NCBI GenBank assembly: GCA_039818945.1
Contig: JBCBSZ010000017.1
Span: forward strand, 13,969-77,968
Direction of reading: 5' to 3'
From: JBCBSZ01 sp039818945
GTDB taxonomy: Bacteria > Actinomycetota > Acidimicrobiia > Acidimicrobiales > Poriferisodalaceae
DNA: 64,000 nucleotides
Below the pieces are notes generated by a model, which ran no database searches, was not told where the DNA came from, and worked only from the letters and a program-made list of their open reading frames with translations. Positions 22,560-31,036 of the stretch are shown one piece after another. Each line of letters starts with the position of its first letter. The first letter of the stretch is position 1. The position numbers and the translations under genes are program-made.

Positions 22560-25289
22560 GTGGCCCTCCTCGACGACATCGACCGACGCGACCGCGCCCT
22601 GCGCGACGACATCCGCCGCCTCGGCCGCCAGCTCGGCGACACGCTCGAACGCCAGGAGGGTCCGGAGATCCTGGCGCTCGTCGAGCGGGTCAGGATCCTG
22701 GCCCGCTCACTACGTCGCGACGGCGACCAGGACGCGGGACGCGAGCTGTCCGAGCTCCTCGCCGAGGCCGACCTCGTCGACGCGATCCTGCTCGCCCGCG
22801 CGTTCACGACGTTCTTCCACCTCGCCAACGTCGCCGAGCAGGTGCATCGGATCGAGGAGCTGAACACCGGACCGCGCTCGGCGGCCAGCGGACGCTTCCG
22901 GGCGACCGCCGAGCGCGTCCTCGACCGGGGTGTCGACGCCGCCGACCTGGCGGCACTGGTCGAACGGGCGGACCTGCGGCCGGTCGTGACCGCGCACCCG
23001 ACCGAGGCGTCGCGCCGATCGATCCTCGACAAGCTCTCGGAGATCGCGGTGCTCCTCGGCCGGCGAAACGACACCTCGGTGCCCGCCCACGAGGAGGAGC
23101 GGATCGACCGACGGATCCAGGTGCTGATCGACCAGCTGTGGCAGACCGACGAGATCCGGCGGGAGAAGCCCCGGCCGCTCGACGAGGCCCGCTCGATCCT
23201 CTGGTACGTCGAGCAGACGTTGCGCCACGGTCTGCCCGAGCTGCTCGACGACGTGCACGGCGTGCTCGACGATCTCGGCGTGGCCGTCCCGAGCGAGACC
23301 GCTCCGATCCGCTTCGGGACCTGGGTGGGCGGCGACCGCGACGGCAACCCGTTCGTCACCCCGGAGGTGACCCGGGAGGTGGTCGGCCTGCAGCGCTCCC
23401 TCGCTCTCGGCCTGCTCCGCGACGAGCTCCGCCCGCTCCTGCGGGAGCTCTCCATGTCCGTCGAGATCCGACCGGCGAGCGCCGAGCTCGACCGCTGGCT
23501 GAAGGAACGCGCCGACGACTACGCCGACGTGCTCGCCGACGTCGGCCGGATCAACGACGGCGAGCCGTACCGCCTCGCGCTCGCCATCATCCGCCAGCGC
23601 GTCGAGGAGACCGCCGAGTCGCCGCCGACCGACCGGGCCTACCGCCACCCCGACGAGCTCGCCGAGGATCTCGCCGTGCTGCATCGCAGCCTCGTCGAGC
23701 ACGACGGTGAGCTCGTCGCGCAGGGTCGTCTCGCGAGGGTGCGGCGGCTCGTGACCGCCTCCGGCTTCCACCTGGCGACGCTCGACATCCGCGAGCACGC
23801 GCGCCGTCATCACGAGGCGCTCTCCCGGCTCTTCGCGCTGCACGGCGAGCCGTACGACGAGCTCGATCGCGGCGCCAGGGCCGAGCGCCTCGGCGAGGAG
23901 CTGGCCGGCCGGCGCCCACTCGCGCCCGCCGCCACACCCGTCGACCAGGCCGATGCGCTGGCGGTCTTCCACGAACTGCGAGGCCTGCTCGACGCCAACG
24001 GCGACGGGCTCGTCGAGTCCTACATCGTGTCGATGACGACCGGTGTGGACGACCTCCTCGCCGTCGCGGTGCTGGCGCGCGAGGCGGGCCTCATCGATCT
24101 CGCGGCCGGCATCGCCCGATTCAGCATCGTGCCGCTCTTCGAGACCATCGACGACCTCCGCAACATCGGCACGACGATGGACCAGCTCCTGTCGACCCCC
24201 GCCTACCGAGAGCTGGTCCGGCTGCGCGGCGATCACCAGGAGGTGATGGTCGGCTACAGCGACTCCAACAAGGACGGAGGGATCACCACATCGCAGTGGG
24301 AGATCCATCAGGCGCTCCGCCGCCTGCGCGATGTCGCAGCCGACCACGGCGTCCGGATCCAGGTCTTCCACGGGCGAGGGGGCACCATCGGCCGCGGCGG
24401 CGGCCCGACGAACAAGAGCATCCTCGGGCAGCCGGCCGGCCTGCTCGACGGCGAGGTGAAGATCACCGAGCAGGGCGAGGTGATCTCCGACAAGTTCGGC
24501 CTGCCCGAGCTCGCCCACCGGAACCTGGACCTCGCCTTCTCGGCGCTGATCGAGGCCTCGCTCTCCCACCGTGAGCCGCTCGTCGACCGGACGACCCTCC
24601 ACCGCTGGGACGAGGTGATGGAGATCGTGTCGACCTCGGCGTTCGCCGCCTATCGCGAGCTAATCGAGTCGGACGGCTTCGTCGAGTACTTCCGCAGCTC
24701 GACGCCGGTCGAGGAGCTGGCGGAGCTCAAGATCGGCAGCCGGCCGGCCCGTCGCGGCGGCTCCGACAGCGGCATCGACGACCTCCGCGCCATCCCCTGG
24801 GTGTTCGGGTGGACGCAGTCACGGCAGATCATTCCCGGGTGGTACGGCCTCGGCACGGGCCTGGCGGCCGCCCGTGCCGCCGGCCATGGCGACTCGCTCG
24901 TGGCGATGACCGCGCAGTGGCCGTTCTTCGCGACGTTCGTCTCGAACGTCGAGATGACGCTCGCGAAGACCGACCTGACGATCGCCGAGCGCTACGTCGA
25001 GCGCCTCGTCGCACCGGAGCACCGCGCCACCTTCGACACCATCTGCGCCGAGCACGCCCTGACGACGGCCGAGGTCGACTCGCTCACCGGTGGCGGCCTC
25101 CTCGCCCAGCTGCCGGTGCTGCAGCGGACGCTCGCCGTGCGCGACCGCTACCTCGACCCGCTCAACGTGCTCCAGGTCGAACTCCTGGCCCGCACCCGCG
25201 AGCCGGCGGCGGCGGCCGACGAGCGATGCCGACGTGCGCTCCTGCTCACCGTCAACGGCGTCGCCGCCGGGCTGCGCAACACCGGCTGA
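22560..25289 (+). CDS. ppc: Phosphoenolpyruvate carboxylase
   Basis: 909 residues, typical length. Catalytic H146 in VVTAHPTEASRRS, WVGGDRDGNPFVT, MVGYSDSNKDGG, FHGRGGTIGRGGGP and EQGEVISDKF are all intact, and the C-terminus ends GLRNTG where most family members have QNTG. It carboxylates PEP with bicarbonate to oxaloacetate, refilling the TCA cycle. GTG 22560 is used; a TACCGT hexamer 7 nt upstream supports a leaderless start. It converges with the transglutaminase operon, leaving a 24-bp gap that includes two extra TAG codons of the neighbour. Confidence 0.97.
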   Translation: MALLDDIDRRDRALRDDIRRLGRQLGDTLERQEGPEILALVERVRILARSLRRDGDQDAGRELSELLAEADLVDAILLARAFTTFFHLANVAEQVHRIEELNTGPRSAASGRFRATAERVLDRGVDAADLAALVERADLRPVVTAHPTEASRRSILDKLSEIAVLLGRRNDTSVPAHEEERIDRRIQVLIDQLWQTDEIRREKPRPLDEARSILWYVEQTLRHGLPELLDDVHGVLDDLGVAVPSETAPIRFGTWVGGDRDGNPFVTPEVTREVVGLQRSLALGLLRDELRPLLRELSMSVEIRPASAELDRWLKERADDYADVLADVGRINDGEPYRLALAIIRQRVEETAESPPTDRAYRHPDELAEDLAVLHRSLVEHDGELVAQGRLARVRRLVTASGFHLATLDIREHARRHHEALSRLFALHGEPYDELDRGARAERLGEELAGRRPLAPAATPVDQADALAVFHELRGLLDANGDGLVESYIVSMTTGVDDLLAVAVLAREAGLIDLAAGIARFSIVPLFETIDDLRNIGTTMDQLLSTPAYRELVRLRGDHQEVMVGYSDSNKDGGITTSQWEIHQALRRLRDVAADHGVRIQVFHGRGGTIGRGGGPTNKSILGQPAGLLDGEVKITEQGEVISDKFGLPELAHRNLDLAFSALIEASLSHREPLVDRTTLHRWDEVMEIVSTSAFAAYRELIESDGFVEYFRSSTPVEELAELKIGSRPARRGGSDSGIDDLRAIPWVFGWTQSRQIIPGWYGLGTGLAAARAAGHGDSLVAMTAQWPFFATFVSNVEMTLAKTDLTIAERYVERLVAPEHRATFDTICAEHALTTAEVDSLTGGGLLAQLPVLQRTLAVRDRYLDPLNVLQVELLARTREPAAAADERCRRALLLTVNGVAAGLRNTG

Positions 25290-25307
25290 CCGAAGCCGAC
25301 CCGACCC

Positions 25308-25337
25308 CTACTACTACTGCTGTTGTTGCTGTTGCTG
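25308..25337 (-). repeat. Poly-glutamine codon tract ending in three tandem TAG codons
   Basis: On the minus strand, CAG CAA CAG CAA CAA CAG CAG (25337-25317) is followed directly by TAG TAG TAG (25316-25308). TAG is one base from CAG, so the triplet repeat itself appears to continue through the stop codons. Confidence 0.85.
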
Positions 25338-26291
25338 ATGGCGGTAGCGGTCGCCCGGTGAGGAGGTCGGCAGCACACCGCGGTCGGCGGGCCGGATGAC
25401 CGCCGGCGGCTGGTAGGTCTCGTCCTGGCGACGCATCTCGACGGTCGCGTCGAGCTCGGCGTCGCTCAGCCCGACGAAGCTCCCGTTGAAGGGGCAGACG
25501 TCGTCGTAGTGGCGTCCGTGACCGATCTTCACGTGGAACTGCTCGACCGGGAGGCCGTTGGTGGGGTCGATCGCCACCCACCGATTGGGCGCCACCGCGG
25601 CCTCGACCCACGCGTGGGTCTGGATCTCGACCGCGTCGGTGTCGGCCGGCACGACGCCCGACTCGTCCGACGACGTGAACAGGAAACCCGACACGTAGCG
25701 GGCCGGGATGCCGAGCTGCCGGCACAATCCCACGGTGGCGTGGGCGTAGTCCTGGCACACCCCCGCCCCGATCTCCCACGCCTCCGCGGCGGTGGTGGTG
25801 ACCGTGGTGAGGCCCCGCTCGTAGCGGAGCCGTTCGCGCACAACGGCCTGGACGTCGAGGAGCACGTCGTGGGCGGTCGCGCCGTCGCCCCGATCGAGCG
25901 TCGAGGCGACCTCGAGCATCTTCGCATCGGGTTGGGTGGCCGGCGTCGGGACGACCTCGTCGTGGTGGGCCAGTCGCAGCGCGTTGCGCACCTCGGCGAG
26001 GGGCCGCAGGTCGTCGACGGGCACCGTGATCGACCGCGTCTCCACCGACGATTCGGCCACGGTGACCAGCTCGTCGTGCGGGCCACGCACACCGAACGCC
26101 TCGACCCGCGTCCCCCAGTAGTCGCGGAAGGACTGGACGTCGCTCTCGGGCGCGACCGTGAAGCGGTACTGCAGGACCGATTGGCGGTCGTTGTCGGCCG
26201 GGCACGCCCGCACCTCGTTGTGCGACTCGCGGACCGGCGACGCGTAGCGGAACCGCGTGGTGTAGCGGATGTCGAACCGCTGGGGGCTCAT
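25314..26291 (-). CDS. Transglutaminase-like cysteine peptidase-fold protein
   Basis: 325 residues. N-terminal beta domain (about 1-125) of the bacterial transglutaminase-N type, then the transglutaminase core with the triad C179 (GAGVCQDYAHA), H226 (QTHAWVEAAV) and D242 (AIDPTNG). The C-terminus ends in seven glutamines, absent from the usual family end. Cytosolic; likely cleaves or forms an isopeptide bond. ATG 26291 overlaps the stop of the alpha-E gene (ATGA). With alpha-E and the circularly permuted ATP-grasp it forms a widely conserved operon predicted to make and hydrolyse a peptide tag; substrates are unknown. Confidence 0.93.
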   Translation of the reverse strand: MSPQRFDIRYTTRFRYASPVRESHNEVRACPADNDRQSVLQYRFTVAPESDVQSFRDYWGTRVEAFGVRGPHDELVTVAESSVETRSITVPVDDLRPLAEVRNALRLAHHDEVVPTPATQPDAKMLEVASTLDRGDGATAHDVLLDVQAVVRERLRYERGLTTVTTTAAEAWEIGAGVCQDYAHATVGLCRQLGIPARYVSGFLFTSSDESGVVPADTDAVEIQTHAWVEAAVAPNRWVAIDPTNGLPVEQFHVKIGHGRHYDDVCPFNGSFVGLSDAELDATVEMRRQDETYQPPAVIRPADRGVLPTSSPGDRYRHQQQQQQQ

Positions 26292-27316
26292 CGGGCATCA
26301 CCTCCGAGCACCAGGCCACCGGGATGGACCAGCTGGTCACGGCTCCCCGGCCCACCGCGGAGCTCCTGGAGGTGGAGCTCGCCCAGATCGGCACCGCGGA
26401 AGTACGAGGTGGCGAGCAGATGGGCGACGTGCAGGATCCGGTCCTGCAGCTCCTCGAGGAAGCCGGCGACGTCGCCGCTGACGAGCTCGCCGATCTCGCG
26501 GAACTCGAGGTCGGAGCGCACCCGGCCGAGGTGCCGCCGCGGCGCCGAGAGCGTCTCGGACTGATCCAGCCCGGCGAGGTGCTCCTCGGCGGCGCGCAGC
26601 GAGTAGAAGACGCTCCGCGGGAACGAACGGTTCAGGAGCAGGAAGCCCAGCACCGATCGCATCTCGATGCGGGTGGACTGGTCGTGCACGAAGGCCTCGG
26701 CCGCCGAGGCCGAGTCGAGCACGCGGTTCCAGGTCGTGCCCATGGGCTTGCCGGCGGCGCCGAGGGTGCGCCGGACGTGCACCTCCAGCAACCGGCACGT
26801 CATCTCCGCCCGCTCGATCAGCACGCCCAACATCAGGAAGCGCCACCGGTCGTCGCGGGGCAGCGTCTCGGTGGCGGTGCCGATGATGCGCTGGCAGTTC
26901 TGCTTCACGAAGGCGTACAGCTCGGACGGCAGCTGCCCGAGGTCGCTCTCGACGTCGCGCCCGACGAGACCGAGGTGGCACTCGTTGAACGCCTCGTACA
27001 GCTCCGCCGACAGCTGATCGCGGACGCTGCGGGCGTTCTCTCGTGCCCGGTACACGGCGTTGACCACGGCACCGGGGTTCTCGCTGTCGAGCACGAGGAA
27101 GCGCGTGACCGCCTCGGAGGTCAGCGGCTCGCCGGTCAGGGCGAACGACTGGTCGAGGTGGAGCACGTCGAGGAGGTCGGACCAGGCTCGCTCACCGCCG
27201 GCCGGTCCGGCATCGATCTGCTCGTGGAAGGTGACGTCGAGCATGCGGGCGGTGTCCTGGGCCCGCTCGATGTACCGACCGGCCCAGAAGAGGTTCTCGG
27301 CGTGACGGGACAGCAT
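26288..27316 (-). CDS. Alpha-E domain (DUF403) protein
   Basis: 342 residues, nearly all alpha-helical. It opens MLSRHAENLFWAGRYIERAQ, the signature of the alpha-E family, and keeps RENARSVRDQLS and ERAEMTCRLLEVH. The catalytic role is not established; the family nearly always accompanies circularly permuted ATP-grasp and transglutaminase genes, as here. ATG 27316 shares one base with the upstream stop (TGATG), and its own stop overlaps the transglutaminase start, so all three are translationally coupled. The C-terminal ~25 residues are Gly-rich. Confidence 0.93.
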   Translation of the reverse strand: MLSRHAENLFWAGRYIERAQDTARMLDVTFHEQIDAGPAGGERAWSDLLDVLHLDQSFALTGEPLTSEAVTRFLVLDSENPGAVVNAVYRARENARSVRDQLSAELYEAFNECHLGLVGRDVESDLGQLPSELYAFVKQNCQRIIGTATETLPRDDRWRFLMLGVLIERAEMTCRLLEVHVRRTLGAAGKPMGTTWNRVLDSASAAEAFVHDQSTRIEMRSVLGFLLLNRSFPRSVFYSLRAAEEHLAGLDQSETLSAPRRHLGRVRSDLEFREIGELVSGDVAGFLEELQDRILHVAHLLATSYFRGADLGELHLQELRGGPGSRDQLVHPGGLVLGGDAR

Positions 27317-28812
27317 CAGGCTCCCCCCTCGCCGACGAGCACCCACGTGTCCTTGGAGCCCCCGCCCTGCGACGAGTTCACGATGAGGCTGCCCTCCTGG
27401 AGGGCGACGCGGGTCAGGCCGCCCGGGATCACCTCGATGCCGTCGGGCCGCGAGATGACGAAGGGGCGGAGGTCGACGTGGCGCGGCCCCACGCCCGCGT
27501 CGGTCACGGTCGGCAGCCGGGAGAGCTGCACCACCTCCTGGGCGATCCATCCGCGGGGATCGTCGAGGATCGCCTGGCGGCACTCGGCCAGCTCCTCGTC
27601 GCTGGCCGACGGGCCGATCACGATCCCGTAGCCGCCCGACCCCGCCACCGGCTTGATGACCAGCTCGTCGAGGCGGTCCAGGACGACGGGCAGCTGGTCG
27701 GGCTCCCAGGGCCGGTAGGTCTCGACGTTCTGGAGGATCGGTTCCTCGCCGCAGAAGTGGCGGATCAGGTCGGGCACGAAGCAGTAGACGGCCTTGTCGT
27801 CGGCGGCGCCGTTGCCGATCGCGTTGGCCAGGGTGACGTTGCCGGCCCGGGCGGCGGCGAGCAGGCCCGGCACGCCGATCATCGACTCGCTCTTGAAGCC
27901 CACCGGGTCGAGGAACCGGTCGTCGAGGCGGCGGTAGATGACGTCGACGCGTTGCAGGCCGTCGGTGGTGCGCATGTAGACGACGTGGTCGTCGACGACG
28001 AGATCGCTGCCCTCGACGAGCTCGACCCCCATCTCACGCGCCAGGAAGGCGTGCTCGAAGTACGCCGAGTTCATGGTGCCGGGGGTCAGCACCACGACCG
28101 TCGGGGAGGAGCTGCCCCCCGGAGCCACCTGCTCGAGAGCGTCGAGGAGCGCGGCGCCGTAGTGGTCGACCGGGCGGATCTGGTGGGCCCCGGACACCTG
28201 CGGGAAGAGGCGCTTCATCACCTCCCGGTTCTCCAGCACGTACGAGACGCCGCTCGGGTTGCGGAGGTTGTCCTCCAACACCCGGAAGCGGCCGTCGACG
28301 TCGCGCACGACGTCGATGCCGGCGACGAGGGCCCGGACGCCACCGGGGGCCGGCACCCCGAACGCCTCGCGGCAGAAGCCGTCGGACGAGGTGACGATCC
28401 AGTCCGGCACCACGCCGTCGGTGATCGCCGACCGCGAGCCCACGTAGAGGTCGTCGAGGAACATGTTGAGTGCCCGCACCCGCTGCTCGAGGCCGGCCTC
28501 GAGCTCGGCCCAGTCCTCGCCCGGGATGATCCGGGGCACCAGGTCCATCAGGAGGAGCTTCTCCGCCCCGGCATCGTCGCCGTAGACGGTGAACGTGATC
28601 CCCCGCGTCCGGAACATGGCGTCGCGCATCGACGAGCGCCGATCGAGCTCGCGCACGCTGAAGTTGCCGATCTGGGCCAGGAAGCGCTCGTAGTGATCGC
28701 GGGCGTCGCCGACGGTGGCGAACGCCTCGTCCCACACCCCGGTGCCCGGGTCGTACCCCTCGAAGAGACTCCGCACGAGCCCCACCCTCGTCTCCGCACT
28801 GGTCGAGGCCAT
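27316..28812 (-). CDS. Circularly permuted ATP-grasp (DUF404/DUF407) protein
   Basis: 498 residues from ATG 28812. Conserved segments of the family: FRVLEDNLRNPSGVSYVLEN, then VTLANAIGNGAADDKAVYCF, LVIKPVAGSGGYGIVIGP (nucleotide-binding loop) and VDLRPFVISRPDGI. It is predicted to ligate an amino group to a carboxylate using ATP. It is first in the operon with alpha-E and transglutaminase. The upstream in-frame extension to 28914 overlaps the divergent phosphodiesterase gene's promoter region and is not conserved, hence the shorter start. Confidence 0.93.
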   Translation of the reverse strand: MASTSAETRVGLVRSLFEGYDPGTGVWDEAFATVGDARDHYERFLAQIGNFSVRELDRRSSMRDAMFRTRGITFTVYGDDAGAEKLLLMDLVPRIIPGEDWAELEAGLEQRVRALNMFLDDLYVGSRSAITDGVVPDWIVTSSDGFCREAFGVPAPGGVRALVAGIDVVRDVDGRFRVLEDNLRNPSGVSYVLENREVMKRLFPQVSGAHQIRPVDHYGAALLDALEQVAPGGSSSPTVVVLTPGTMNSAYFEHAFLAREMGVELVEGSDLVVDDHVVYMRTTDGLQRVDVIYRRLDDRFLDPVGFKSESMIGVPGLLAAARAGNVTLANAIGNGAADDKAVYCFVPDLIRHFCGEEPILQNVETYRPWEPDQLPVVLDRLDELVIKPVAGSGGYGIVIGPSASDEELAECRQAILDDPRGWIAQEVVQLSRLPTVTDAGVGPRHVDLRPFVISRPDGIEVIPGGLTRVALQEGSLIVNSSQGGGSKDTWVLVGEGGA

Positions 28813-28924
28813 GTCGGGTCTGGGTCCTTCCCGTGAACGGTCCGTCCGCTCGCTCGGTGCACAGGATCGCAGAAGCGGACGTCGCGGGGACGATTCGGCG
28901 ACGCCGTCGGCCACACTGGCCGAC

Positions 28925-29788
28925 GTGGCACTCCATCTCGCGCAGCTGACCGACCTCCACGTCCAGGCGCCGGGCAGCGTGAGCGATCTCGGCTACGACT
29001 CCAACGCCGCGCTCGAGGTCGCGGTCGAGCGCGTGACCGGACTCTCGCCCCGTCCCGACGCGATCGTGCTGACCGGCGACCTGACCGACCACGGGACGGC
29101 CGACGAGTTCGCGCACCTGGTGGAGCTGCTGCGGCCGCTCGACGCGCCGTTGCTGCCCGTCGCCGGCAACCACGACGAGCGGCTCGGGATGGCCGACGCG
29201 TTCCCGGAGATCGACCGTGCCGGACCGCAGCCGTTCTGGCAGTGGAGCACCGAGCTCGACGGCGTCCGCCTCGTCGGCATCGACACCACGATCGAGGGAC
29301 GCCACGACGGCGAGCTCTGCGACACCCGACTCGGCTGGCTCGACGACGAGCTCGCCGCGACCGCCGACCAGCCGACCTTCGTCTGCATGCACCATCCACC
29401 GTTCCGGACCGGCATCTGGTGGATGGACGCCGGCGGGCTCCGCCGCGGCGGCGAGGAGCTGCGGGCCGTCATCGCCCGGCACCCCCAGGTGCGCCGGGTC
29501 ATCTGCGGCCACCACCACCGCTCGATCATCACCACGTGGGGCACGACGGTCGTCAGCGTCGCTCCGAGCACCTCGCACCAGATCCACCTCGACCTCGTCG
29601 AGGAGACGCCGGCTCGGTTCACCGACGAGTCGGCGGGCTTCCACCTCCACGTGTGCGACGACCGCGGCGACGTCGTCACCCACGTCGTGGACTGCCGGAC
29701 GCCGGAGGTGCTCGATCTGGCGCAGCTCTTCGGTGGGTGGGAGGGCTTCCGGCAGGGCCTCCGCGAGGGCCGACCGATGCACAAGTGA
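28925..29788 (+). CDS. Calcineurin-like metallophosphoesterase (CpdA/GpdQ type)
   Basis: 287 residues. Dinuclear metal motifs D10-x-H12 (LTDLHV), GDLTD, GNHDE, MHHPPF and GHHHR in the expected order. This arrangement fits class III cyclic-nucleotide or glycerophosphodiester phosphodiesterases; the actual substrate is unknown. No signal peptide. GTG 28925 begins VALHLAQLTDLHV, placing the first metal motif at the usual position; earlier in-frame codons overlap the ATP-grasp gene. It diverges from the ATP-grasp operon. Confidence 0.9.
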   Translation: MALHLAQLTDLHVQAPGSVSDLGYDSNAALEVAVERVTGLSPRPDAIVLTGDLTDHGTADEFAHLVELLRPLDAPLLPVAGNHDERLGMADAFPEIDRAGPQPFWQWSTELDGVRLVGIDTTIEGRHDGELCDTRLGWLDDELAATADQPTFVCMHHPPFRTGIWWMDAGGLRRGGEELRAVIARHPQVRRVICGHHHRSIITTWGTTVVSVAPSTSHQIHLDLVEETPARFTDESAGFHLHVCDDRGDVVTHVVDCRTPEVLDLAQLFGGWEGFRQGLREGRPMHK

Positions 29789-29857
29789 CCTCACCGGCGC
29801 CGTGAGTGCCCTTCCGCCGAGCACCGTGGGAGGATCTGGCGGGGAGGGTTGAGACAC

Positions 29858-31036
29858 ATGCGACCGTTGGAAGGGCTGCGCGTCCTCGATCTGTCACGGG
29901 TGCTGTCGGGGCCCTACGTCGGCCGGATGCTCAGCGACCTGGGCGCCGACGTGGTGAAGGTGGAGCCTCCCGAGGGCGACGTCACCAGGAACTGGGGTGA
30001 GGAGCGCGCCGGCCTGTCGGGCTTCTACACCCAGCAGAACGCCGGCAAGCGGAACATCTCCGTCGATCTCAAGCGTGACGGTGGCCCCGAGCTGGTGGCC
30101 GAGCTCGCCGAGCGGGCCGACGTCCTCATCGAGAACTTCCGCCCCGGCGTGCTCGCTCGCTTCGGTCTCTCCTGGGCCGATCTGTCGCCACGGAACCCGC
30201 GGCTCGTCATGCTGTCGATCACCGGGTTCGGCCAGGACGGTCCGGAGGCCGGTCGCCAGGCGTACGCCCCGGTGCTCCACGCCGAGTCCGGCGTCCTCGC
30301 TCGCCAGGCGAGGTTCAACGAGCTGAGCACGACCGATGTCGTGCTGTCGGTCGCCGACACCAACGCCGCGCTCCACGGCCTCGTCGGCGTCCTCGCCGCG
30401 CTGCAGCTCCGGGAGCGGACCGGTGTCGGGCAACACGTCGACCTCGCGATGCTCGACGCCATGCTCGCGACCGACGACTACGTCCACCACGCCATGGACG
30501 ACTCGCCGATCGAGAAGCTGGGCGGCCAGGTCTTCGACACGGCGTCGGGCGCCGTGCTGATCAGCTCCGAACCGAAGTACCTCTGGGCCCAGCTGCGCTC
30601 GGTGCACGGCCTCGTCGACCCGACACCGGACGGCGCCGACCTGGCCACGAAGATCGCCTGCCGGCGGACGGCGATCGCCGAGTGGGTGTCCGGCTTCGCC
30701 GACGTCACCTCGCTCGGCCCCGCCCTCGAGGCGGCGAACCTCGCCTTCGCCCCGGTGCGCGAGCCCGAGCGCGTCCTCGACTCCCCGACCGTTCGGCACC
30801 GCGGCATCGCCGCGACGGTCGACGACCGTCAGGGCGGGACGAGGCAGGTCGTGCAGTCCCCGTACCGATTCAGCGATGCCGCCAGCGGGGTGCGCGGCGG
30901 CGCTCCTCATCGTGGCGAGCACAACGCCGAGGTCCTCGAGGACTGGCTCGACCTCGACGGTGCCGCCGTCGACGATCTCTCCGGGCGCGGCGTGCTCGGC
31001 GCCGACGACCGAGCCGGCGGGCCATGGCCGCGGTGA
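29858..31036 (+). CDS. CaiB/BaiF (family III) CoA-transferase
   Basis: 392 residues. N-terminal PLEGLRVLDLSRVLSGPYVG and LGADVVKVEPP, NISVDLKRDGG, and the catalytic aspartate D167 (SVADTNAALHGLVGVLAAL) that forms the aspartyl-CoA thioester. Moves CoA between two carboxylic acids; substrates such as formate, carnitine or alpha-methylacyl groups cannot be told apart. ATG 29858 is preceded by GGGAGG. Its end overlaps the ABC ATPase gene. Confidence 0.92.
   Translation: MRPLEGLRVLDLSRVLSGPYVGRMLSDLGADVVKVEPPEGDVTRNWGEERAGLSGFYTQQNAGKRNISVDLKRDGGPELVAELAERADVLIENFRPGVLARFGLSWADLSPRNPRLVMLSITGFGQDGPEAGRQAYAPVLHAESGVLARQARFNELSTTDVVLSVADTNAALHGLVGVLAALQLRERTGVGQHVDLAMLDAMLATDDYVHHAMDDSPIEKLGGQVFDTASGAVLISSEPKYLWAQLRSVHGLVDPTPDGADLATKIACRRTAIAEWVSGFADVTSLGPALEAANLAFAPVREPERVLDSPTVRHRGIAATVDDRQGGTRQVVQSPYRFSDAASGVRGGAPHRGEHNAEVLEDWLDLDGAAVDDLSGRGVLGADDRAGGPWPR

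Noticed and set aside
22710..24602. 630-codon minus-strand frame opposite PEP carboxylase
   Set aside because: The plus strand is unmistakably PEP carboxylase; the frame is a by-product of third-position GC bias.
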